This document shows positions 1-5,660 of a DNA stretch of 15,465 nt, one piece after another. Under the pieces are notes generated by a model, which worked only from the letters and a program-made list of their open reading frames with translations, ran no database searches and was not told the DNA's origin. The position numbers and the translations under genes were made by a program. Each line of letters begins with the position of its first letter. Position 1 is the first letter of the stretch. Source of the stretch: an uncultured Clostridia bacterium (GTDB taxonomy: Bacteria; Bacillota; Clostridia; Oscillospirales; Ruminococcaceae); NCBI GenBank assembly GCA_946056455.1, contig CAMGJS010000008.1, positions 1 through 15,465 on the forward strand. Reading direction: 5' to 3'.

Positions 1-12
1 GCACCCCTCCCG

Positions 13-60
13 TCAGATACCTACCCTGTGTAGTCCCTTGTAAACTGTACTTTGCTTCAT
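13..60 (-). CDS. possible 15-residue leader peptide or start of a gene running off the left edge
   Basis: On the minus strand an ATG at 60 is preceded by a good ribosome binding site (AGGGGAG at 68-74, about seven bases upstream) and by a plausible promoter at 106-134. The frame reads MKQSTVYKGLHRVGI and then stops with TGA at 13-15. A second GGGAGGGG purine run follows the stop (bases 3-11), so a further gene may begin just outside the window. It could be a short leader peptide, a tiny unannotated protein, or the broken start of a longer gene. The sequence shows the start signals directly; the role is unknown. Confidence 0.3.
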   Translation of the reverse strand: MKQSTVYKGLHRVGI

Positions 61-105
61 TAAAAATCTCCCCTATAAAAACGCCCGAATAGTATATTTA
101 CATTG

Positions 106-134
106 ATTTTATCACATAAATCTACGAATGTAAA
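106..134 (-). promoter_or_regulatory. sigma-A-type promoter reading off the left edge
   Basis: Read on the minus strand: TTTACA (129-134), a 17-base spacer, then TAAAAT (106-111) with an upstream TG that makes an extended -10. Transcription would start near base 99 and run through the ATG at 60. It lies downstream of the lipoprotein gene's end, so it probably serves a separate transcription unit. Confidence 0.5.
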
Positions 135-166
135 GAATACCAACAAGAACGATAATGAAAATATTC

Positions 167-196
167 AAGGGTACCAAGTAAAAACCCGATACCCTT
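167..196 (-). terminator. weak hairpin after the lipoprotein gene
   Basis: AAGGGTA (167-173) and TACCCTT (190-196) form a 7-base perfect inverted repeat with a 16-base loop, starting four bases past the stop codon of the lipoprotein gene. On the minus strand the following sequence is only moderately T-rich, so it is a poor intrinsic terminator. Its position at the end of the iorA-iorB-paaK-lipoprotein run supports a role there. Confidence 0.35.
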
Positions 197-200
197 TGTT

Positions 201-1058
201 TTATCCGCTGTAATTTGTGTACCACGCCATCTGGTAGTATTCTTCGTCATAATAATTGAAGTCGCAAAGATAATACTCCTTGCCCGATGATGATCTGAAA
301 TAATAGAATGTCACTTCGTCGCTCATACTCTGGGGATAATCTGTTCCGAGAACACTGACCACTCTGTCAAGCTTTGCGCCCGTGTCAGCAAATGTACCCT
401 TTTCTGTTCTGATAAAAACCGCATTTTCGTCCGTCTGCATACGAGCCATTTCCGTGTAATACATAACAAGTTCATCTTCGGGAGTGAGCCATTTCATATC
501 AGGCAGAACAACACTTCCGTAGTGTTCGTTGTCCCAATGCTTTTCATATTCGTTTCCGCCAGTATATATCATCATTCCGTCAAGTCGGGATTGCAGGTTT
601 TCCTCCTGAATAACCCTTGCACATTCAAGAGAAACCTTTTCGGCAGTTTTTGCGTCGGGAGCGAATATGTAAAAGCTTCCGTCAAGCTCATAATACGAGT
701 CGTATTTTGCACATATCTCGTCAAGCTCGGTTTTTTTGTTTTCAAGGACCTTTTTTCTGAGCGCATCATCGAATGTGTCGCTGTCCGATGGCAGACTTCC
801 GAATGAGGCTCCGTCAATGACAATGTCGTTCATATAACTGCTGACTTCATAATCAAAGTCCTGCAACTTGTCGTGAAGAACAACGAGAGTTTTCTCATCT
901 GTTTCGCTCTTTGAAACTATCGTGCAGGCGCCGTGTTCTCGCTTTGCCTGTGAATATAATGAGTTTACACTTCTCACCTTTCCGCAACCAGAAAGAGCTA
1001 CCGCTGTTATAACAATCAGAGACAGAATAACCGCTTTGCAAAAGCTATGTCTTTTCAT
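201..1058 (-). CDS. predicted lipoprotein of unknown function, last gene of the ior operon
   Basis: This 285-residue protein begins with a lipoprotein signal peptide: basic MKRHSFCK, a hydrophobic stretch at residues 9-21, and a lipobox ALSGC with the acylated cysteine at C25. It should therefore be anchored on the outer face of the cell membrane. The mature part is acidic, rich in Asp, Glu and Tyr, and ends in a Tyr-rich tail; I recognise no domain. I start it at the ATG at 1058, because a GAGGTG box sits seven bases upstream and a signal peptide follows directly. An upstream in-frame codon at 1100 would add 14 residues before the signal and overlap paaK. Only 22 bases separate it from paaK, so it is very likely cotranscribed with iorA-iorB-paaK. 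A surface lipoprotein is unexpected in that metabolic operon. No function is proposed. Confidence 0.8.
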   Translation of the reverse strand: MKRHSFCKAVILSLIVITAVALSGCGKVRSVNSLYSQAKREHGACTIVSKSETDEKTLVVLHDKLQDFDYEVSSYMNDIVIDGASFGSLPSDSDTFDDALRKKVLENKKTELDEICAKYDSYYELDGSFYIFAPDAKTAEKVSLECARVIQEENLQSRLDGMMIYTGGNEYEKHWDNEHYGSVVLPDMKWLTPEDELVMYYTEMARMQTDENAVFIRTEKGTFADTGAKLDRVVSVLGTDYPQSMSDEVTFYYFRSSSGKEYYLCDFNYYDEEYYQMAWYTNYSG

Positions 1059-1080
1059 ACGGCACCTCGCAAACTTTGGA

Positions 1081-2316
1081 TTAATCATATCTTTCGTCAA
1101 TTACACGAACAGTTTTCTTTGTGCTTCTAGGCAAAAGTCCTATCTCAACCACCTTTACAATGGGCGTAAAGCCTATTCTGCTCTTTACCTTTTCCGCTAT
1201 GCGTCTGCTGAGGTCGTCAAAGTCAACGGAGCCCGTTGTTTCAACATAAATACGCATTGTGTCCTTTCCGTCAAGGTGAGAAATGCGTATCTGATATTCG
1301 CTTGAAATTTCGGGGAATGTTCCGAGAACTTCTTCAATCTGGCTCGGGAATACATTTACTCCCTTGATTTTCATCATATCGTCTGTTCTGCCCATAATTG
1401 TGTCAATTCTCGGGAACTTACTGCCACACTTACAATCCCCTGGGATTATTCTTGAAAGGTCGTGGGTTCTGTATCTGATAAGGGGCGCGCCCTCTTTAAC
1501 AAGGGTGGTGATTACTATTTCTCCCGTTTCTCCGTCGGGCAGATTTTTTCCTGTCACGGGGTCTATTATCTCTATGTAGATATAATCGTCCCAGTAATGC
1601 ATACCGCAGTTTTCCTTACAGCTTATGCCTATTCCCGGGCCGTAAATTTCTGTCAAGCCGTAAATGTCATAAAGCTCAATGCCAAGCTTTGAGGAAATAT
1701 TTTCTCTCATCTTGTCGCTCCATCGTTCAGAGCCTATTACGCCTTTTTTAAGACAGATTTTATCCTTTATACCACGCTTTTCGATTTCCTCTGCAAGCAG
1801 AAGTGAATATGACGAGGTTGAACAAAGCACTGTGCTTTTCATATCCATCATCATCTGGAGTTGCTTGTCGGTGTTTCCGGGGCCCATAGGAATAACCATA
1901 GCGCCAAGCTTTTCCGCGCCGTTCTGAAAGCCTATGCCTGCTGTCCACAAGCCGTATCCGGGAGTAACCTGAATTCTGTCCATAGGGGTAATTCCTGCCA
2001 TTTCATAGCACCGCTTGAACTGAATTGCCCAGTCGTCAACATCCTTTGCGGTATACGGAATGATAACGGGCGTTCCCGTTGTACCCGATGAAGAATGAAT
2101 ACGGACAATTTTATCCTCGGGAGCGGTCATAAGTCCCAATGGATAAGCGTCACGCAGGTCTTTTTTCTCTGAAAACGGGAGCTTTTCAAAATCCTCGGCT
2201 GAATTTAAAGAAGTTACTCCTGCCTCTTTAAGCTTTTTGCCGTAAAAGTTATCAGCCTTTAAAAGTGCGTCGATACGACTGTTTACAAGTTTAAGTTGCG
2301 TTTCGGAAATTCTCAT
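1081..2316 (-). CDS. paaK: phenylacetate-CoA ligase (aryl-acetate:CoA ligase, AMP-forming)
   Basis: A 411-residue ANL-superfamily adenylate-forming ligase of the PaaK type. It joins phenylacetate or a similar aryl-acetate to CoA using ATP, giving AMP and PPi, in the cytoplasm. Visible motifs are the P-loop-like SSSGTTGTP (residues 75-83), the adenine-binding YGLTEIYGPG (219-228), RYRTHDLS (281-288) with the ribose-binding Asp, and the hinge region GRTDDMMKIKGVNVFPSQIE (309-328). The C-terminal ACT-like lid domain follows. The length is close to the usual roughly 430 residues. An AAGGAAT ribosome binding site lies about ten bases before the ATG. It follows iorB by 27 bases. Next to IorAB it may activate aryl-acetates for reductive carboxylation to aryl-pyruvates (amino acid synthesis), or run in reverse to conserve energy from aryl-acetyl-CoA. 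The sequence does not decide the direction. The exact aryl substrate is unknown. Confidence 0.9.
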   Translation of the reverse strand: MRISETQLKLVNSRIDALLKADNFYGKKLKEAGVTSLNSAEDFEKLPFSEKKDLRDAYPLGLMTAPEDKIVRIHSSSGTTGTPVIIPYTAKDVDDWAIQFKRCYEMAGITPMDRIQVTPGYGLWTAGIGFQNGAEKLGAMVIPMGPGNTDKQLQMMMDMKSTVLCSTSSYSLLLAEEIEKRGIKDKICLKKGVIGSERWSDKMRENISSKLGIELYDIYGLTEIYGPGIGISCKENCGMHYWDDYIYIEIIDPVTGKNLPDGETGEIVITTLVKEGAPLIRYRTHDLSRIIPGDCKCGSKFPRIDTIMGRTDDMMKIKGVNVFPSQIEEVLGTFPEISSEYQIRISHLDGKDTMRIYVETTGSVDFDDLSRRIAEKVKSRIGFTPIVKVVEIGLLPRSTKKTVRVIDERYD

Positions 2317-2343
2317 AGCAATGAATTCCTTTCATATATTTTT

Positions 2344-2925
2344 TTAAAAAAGCTTTTCAGCCTCGTCAAGAGCCTTGCAGTTAAGCTCATAGAACTTAGG
2401 GTTGACGGTTTTTTGTACGGTTTCTTTTATTTCGTCAAGTGTGAAGGGCAGACAACCGCTTTTTATCGCAGCGCCGAGCATAACCATATTGAGCACCTTG
2501 GGCGAGCCTATCTTTCGGCACACTTCGTCTCCGTCAAGAACGAAAATATTTTTTACATTTGCTTTTAAGTAATCTATCATTTCTCCGCCGTTGTATGTTC
2601 CTCCGTTAAGCGCCGCCGTGACGGGCATAATCGGGTGAGAATTTACAATAACTGTTCCGTCTGCTTTAAGATATGGTAACATACGGACAGCCTCGGCAGG
2701 TTCAAAGCCGATTATTAAATCCGCCGTACCCTCTGAAAACATCGGGCAGTAAAGATTTTCGCCCGTTTTAAGAAAGCTGAAAACGCTTCCGCCCTTCTGC
2801 GCCATTCCGATAGTTTCTGCGCTCATAACGGGAATATTTTTAGCCATCGAAGCGGCGGCAATAAGCTTTGAAGTGAGGACAATTCCCTGACCGCCCACTC
2901 CGCAGAGAAGTATATTCTTATTCAT
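2344..2925 (-). CDS. iorB: indolepyruvate:ferredoxin oxidoreductase, beta subunit
   Basis: A 193-residue gamma-domain-type subunit of a 2-oxoacid:ferredoxin oxidoreductase. It pairs with IorA to decarboxylate indolepyruvate, phenylpyruvate and related aryl-pyruvates oxidatively to aryl-acetyl-CoA, reducing ferredoxin. The N-terminus carries the family's glycine-rich GVGGQG (residues 9-14) followed by a long helix, as in the catalytic gamma domain of POR enzymes. The length matches IorB proteins. I start it at the ATG at 2925, which has GGAGG eight bases upstream. An in-frame GTG at 2934 overlaps that ribosome binding site and is less likely. The chosen start overlaps the end of iorA by eight bases (ATGAATAA), implying translational coupling and equal expression of the two subunits. 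Confidence 0.93.
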   Translation of the reverse strand: MNKNILLCGVGGQGIVLTSKLIAAASMAKNIPVMSAETIGMAQKGGSVFSFLKTGENLYCPMFSEGTADLIIGFEPAEAVRMLPYLKADGTVIVNSHPIMPVTAALNGGTYNGGEMIDYLKANVKNIFVLDGDEVCRKIGSPKVLNMVMLGAAIKSGCLPFTLDEIKETVQKTVNPKFYELNCKALDEAEKLF

Positions 2926-4735
2926 CGCGCTCACCTCCCATAATTGCCTTTGTGGGACAAACCTGCTTGCACAGACCGCAACCCGTACAGAGTGATTGCT
3001 CTATGCATACCTTTCCCTCTTCAAGAACTATTCCCGGGCAACCCAGCGAGTTTATACACTTTTTGCACTGAACGCACTTGTTTTCGTCAACGATTACAGG
3101 CGTAGACGGCTTGATAAGCACAGCGCAGGGCGAGCGGAATATAATAGCCTTTACTCCCTTTTCTGAAGAAACGCGCTTTACGCAGTCAACAGCCTTTGAA
3201 AGCTCCAAAGGATTTACGGTTTCAACCGTTTTCACTCCGATACCGTGAAGAACAGCTTCAATATCCACCTTTTCAACTATTTCGCCCATCATTGTTCTTC
3301 CCGTTCCCGGGTGAGGCTGATGACCTGTCATTGCAGTAGTTGAGTTATCAAGAACAATAAGCGTCATATCCGCCTGATTATATACTGCGTTTACAACCCC
3401 CGTTATAGCCGAAGCAAAGAATGTCGAATCCCCCACAAAGGCAAAGCAGGTTGTGTCGGGCTCTATCTTTCCGATACCCTGCGTTATATTCACGCCTGCT
3501 CCCATACAAAGACAGGTATCAACCATATCAAGAGGCATTGCGTTCCCGAGGGTGTAACAGCCTATATCTCCGCAAAAAGCGGTCTTTTTGCCTTTCATAG
3601 CTTCCTTTACCGCAAAGAAGGACGCTCTGTGAGGACAACCTGCGCACAAAACGGGCGGACGGACGGGGAGCTGTGGCGGAGTGGCTCTTTCAACGGATTT
3701 TGTCGGCACAAGACCTGAAAATGCCGAAAGATTTTCAGAAACGCTCTTACAGCTGTTTTCGCCCGCAGGTTTCACATCGTGGGTGAGTTTTCCTCTTATT
3801 TTAACCGAAAGACCGTACTTTCCGCAGATATATGTAAGCTCTTTTTCGATAACGGGGTCAAGCTCTTCTATGCAAAGCACCTCGTCAAGTCCGCTTAAAA
3901 ACTCTACTGCCAGCTTTTCGGGGAACGGAAAAGGCGTTGCGACCTTCATTATTCTCGGAGCGTTCTGTCCCGAAAGAGCCTCCATAACATACGAATAGCT
4001 TATGCCGTGAGTAGCAATTCCCTTTTTGCAGGAATTATCCGTTGCGGGAATAATTATATTCTTGTCATATTGTGAAAATACATCGGAGAGTTCCTCATTG
4101 CGCTGTTCGATTTTTATATGATTATTATAAGAAAGCCTCGGGAAGATTACCCACTTTGACGAATCCTTGATAAAGCCCTCGGGGGTGTTGACAAGGTATT
4201 CCTCAATGTCCTTGACATTTATCGAGGCATAGCCGTGACATACTCTTGTTGTGGGGCGGAAGAGTACGGGAGTATGATATTTTTCGGAATACTCAAATGC
4301 GTCCCCTATCATATCATAAGCTTCCTGAACGCTTGACGGGTCAAAGCAAGGGAGCTTTGAAAACGCCGCAAAATGACGGGTATCCTGCTCTGTCTGGGAA
4401 GAAATAGGCCCGGGGTCGTCAGCGACCATTATTACCATACCGCCCTTTACGCCCACATAAGCAAGGCTCATAAGCGGGTCTGACGCTACATTTAGTCCGA
4501 CTTGTTTCATCGTGACCATCGTTCTTGCGCCGCTGTATGCCGCTCCTGCGGCAAGCTCAAGAGCCGCCTTTTCATTGACGGACCATTCAACATATATGTT
4601 GCCCGTGTTTTTCTTTGCGGTAGTTTCAAGCACCTCCGTCGACGGAGTACCGGGATAACCCGATATAAGATTAAGTCCTGCCGCCACAGCTCCCATAGCT
4701 ATTGCGGCATTACCCATTAAAAATTCTGTATGCAT
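2918..4735 (-). CDS. iorA: indolepyruvate:ferredoxin oxidoreductase, alpha subunit
   Basis: A 605-residue thiamine diphosphate and iron-sulfur subunit. Domain order: an N-terminal pyrimidine-type domain with SGYPGTPSTE (25-34), a central transketolase-like region, PVLCAGCPHR (361-370) leading into the TPP-binding domain with GDIGCYTLG (389-397), GDSTFF (435-440) and VLDNSTTAMTG (461-471), then a C-terminal ferredoxin domain. The ferredoxin carries two cluster motifs, C554-C557-C560-C566 and C583-C586-C589-C593, each ending in CP, as expected for two [4Fe-4S] centres. Length and layout match archaeal and clostridial IorA. The enzyme transfers electrons from aryl-pyruvates to ferredoxin and is oxygen-sensitive. 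The ATG at 4735 has an AGAGGG ribosome binding site. It is the first gene of the operon, read from the promoter at 4784-4812, divergent from the Crp/Fnr-type regulator gene. Confidence 0.95.
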   Translation of the reverse strand: MHTEFLMGNAAIAMGAVAAGLNLISGYPGTPSTEVLETTAKKNTGNIYVEWSVNEKAALELAAGAAYSGARTMVTMKQVGLNVASDPLMSLAYVGVKGGMVIMVADDPGPISSQTEQDTRHFAAFSKLPCFDPSSVQEAYDMIGDAFEYSEKYHTPVLFRPTTRVCHGYASINVKDIEEYLVNTPEGFIKDSSKWVIFPRLSYNNHIKIEQRNEELSDVFSQYDKNIIIPATDNSCKKGIATHGISYSYVMEALSGQNAPRIMKVATPFPFPEKLAVEFLSGLDEVLCIEELDPVIEKELTYICGKYGLSVKIRGKLTHDVKPAGENSCKSVSENLSAFSGLVPTKSVERATPPQLPVRPPVLCAGCPHRASFFAVKEAMKGKKTAFCGDIGCYTLGNAMPLDMVDTCLCMGAGVNITQGIGKIEPDTTCFAFVGDSTFFASAITGVVNAVYNQADMTLIVLDNSTTAMTGHQPHPGTGRTMMGEIVEKVDIEAVLHGIGVKTVETVNPLELSKAVDCVKRVSSEKGVKAIIFRSPCAVLIKPSTPVIVDENKCVQCKKCINSLGCPGIVLEEGKVCIEQSLCTGCGLCKQVCPTKAIMGGERDE

Positions 4736-4760
4736 ATTTTTGTCCCTCTGATAAAATATT

Positions 4761-4777
4761 ATACGGTGTTTCCGTAT
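4761..4777. promoter_or_regulatory. perfect 6-base palindrome at the iorA transcription start
   Basis: ATACGG TGTTT CCGTAT is a perfect inverted repeat with a 5-base centre. It begins at about the predicted +1 of the iorA transcript, so it is either an operator or a stem-loop at the 5' end of the mRNA. No known regulator consensus was recognised in it. Confidence 0.4.
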
Positions 4778-4783
4778 CCTTTT

Positions 4784-4812
4784 ATTGTACCCAAAATTTG
4801 TCTTGAAGTCAA
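4784..4812 (-). promoter_or_regulatory. iorA operon promoter
   Basis: On the minus strand TTGACT (4807-4812), a 17-base spacer and TACAAT (4784-4789) give a strong sigma-A-type promoter, predicted to start transcription near 4777, about 42 bases before the iorA ATG. The -35 box is embedded in a short palindrome, CTTGA AG TCAAG (4802-4813). Its TTGA/TCAA arms resemble Crp/Fnr half-sites but with an unusually short centre. Confidence 0.75.
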
Positions 4813-4870
4813 GGGATATTGAGTGGTTTTGTTGTCGGCTATGTTGGAACCTTTTAGGGCGACTTCCTTA

Positions 4871-4899
4871 TTGACATAAGGCACAAAACGGCATATAAT
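4871..4899 (+). promoter_or_regulatory. perfect-consensus promoter of the Crp/Fnr-type regulator gene
   Basis: TTGACA (4871-4876), exactly 17 bases, then TATAAT (4894-4899). This is a complete sigma-A consensus match and is divergent from the iorA promoter about 60 bases away. Transcription should start near 4906, about 27 bases before the ATG. Such strength suggests constitutive expression or a promoter held down by a repressor. Confidence 0.85.
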
Positions 4900-4932
4900 T
4901 AAATCAGTGCATTTTTTATAACGGAGGACAAA

Positions 4933-5589
4933 ATGAAACGGTATCTCACGGATTTTCCATACTGGGACAAGCTTTCCGGGCAGGAAAAACAGCTTGTCGC
5001 TTCCTCGGCGGTAACAAAAAAGTATTCAAAGGGCGAGTCTATTCACAGTTGCGACAAGAACTGTCTCGGAATGGTGTATATAATATCTGGAAAAATCAAG
5101 CTCTATCTCTTATCCGACGAGGGTAAGGAGGTCACCCTTTTCTATCTCGGCAAGGGCGAGACCTGCGTGCTTGCCGCGTCCTGCGTGCTTTCGCATATAA
5201 CATTTCAGTCGGAGCTTTCAGCCGCAGAGGATACCGAGCTACTCATCGTTCCCGCATCGGTGTTCTCAAAGCTTATAAACAATAACATTTATGTGCGCTG
5301 TTATACCTATGAACTGTCGGCAAAACGCTTTTCTGATGTTATGTGGACAATGCAGCAGATCTTGTTTTTAAGTCTTGACAAGCGCCTTGCAACATATCTT
5401 GTCGCCGAAACGGAAAAACAGAACACGACAACCCTTAAACTTACGCAGGAACAGATAGCGGCGGATATAAATTCCGCAAGAGAAGCGGTAGCGAGAATGT
5501 TAAAGCAATTTTCCGCCGACGGTCTTGTTGAAAGCAAAAGAGGGCTTATCATCATTAAAGACCGTGAGGGACTTAAAAATATTTTATAG
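4933..5589 (+). CDS. Crp/Fnr-family transcriptional regulator
   Basis: A 218-residue regulator with an N-terminal cyclic-nucleotide-binding-type beta-barrel (about 20-120), a dimerisation helix (about 125-150) and a C-terminal winged helix (about 160-215). The recognition helix reads INSAREAVARMLKQF. It keeps the Glu and Arg of the Fnr E-x-x-S-R pattern but has Ala in place of Ser, so it probably reads a TGA-type half-site. Four cysteines stand out in the sensor half: C40, C44, C78 and C84 (SCDKNC and CVLAASC). They could bind an iron-sulfur cluster or act as a thiol switch, though classical Fnr spacing is not seen. The cAMP-contact residues of Crp are not evident. GGAGGA lies just upstream of the ATG. 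It is followed after 71 bases by the flavodiiron gene, so oxygen, NO or redox sensing is the natural inference. The ligand is unknown. Confidence 0.88.
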   Translation: MKRYLTDFPYWDKLSGQEKQLVASSAVTKKYSKGESIHSCDKNCLGMVYIISGKIKLYLLSDEGKEVTLFYLGKGETCVLAASCVLSHITFQSELSAAEDTELLIVPASVFSKLINNNIYVRCYTYELSAKRFSDVMWTMQQILFLSLDKRLATYLVAETEKQNTTTLKLTQEQIAADINSAREAVARMLKQFSADGLVESKRGLIIIKDREGLKNIL

Positions 5590-5592
5590 AAA

Positions 5593-5607
5593 TGAGACTT
5601 AGTCACA
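5593..5607. promoter_or_regulatory. candidate Crp/Fnr-type operator upstream of the flavodiiron gene
   Basis: TGAGACTTAGTCACA is an inverted repeat around T5600 with one mismatched pair (A5595/A5605). Its ends, TGAGA and TCACA, resemble Crp-family half-sites. The centre lies about 41 bases upstream of the start predicted from the TATAAT at 5629-5634, the position expected for class II activation. The regulator gene ends only three bases earlier. Confidence 0.45.
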
Positions 5608-5634
5608 GACAACAATATTTATTTATAATATAAT
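5606..5634 (+). promoter_or_regulatory. flavodiiron gene promoter with weak -35
   Basis: CAGACA (5606-5611), 17 bases, then TATAAT (5629-5634). A second TATAAT overlaps it at 5624-5629. The -35 matches consensus at four of six positions, which would suit activator-dependent transcription. No terminator was seen between the regulator gene and this promoter, so readthrough from upstream is also likely. Confidence 0.5.
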
Positions 5635-5660
5635 CATGTTATCAAAAGGAGGATATTGAC

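Noticed and set aside
2926..2934. Upstream GTG start for iorB at 2934
   Set aside because: The GTG overlaps the GGAGG ribosome binding site. The ATG at 2925 has correct spacing and leads directly into the GVGGQG domain.
4758..4786. Alternative iorA promoter using TATAAT at 4758-4763
   Set aside because: Its -35 at the right distance (AATAAA) is poor. The TTGACT-17-TACAAT pair just upstream is far stronger, although secondary use is not excluded.
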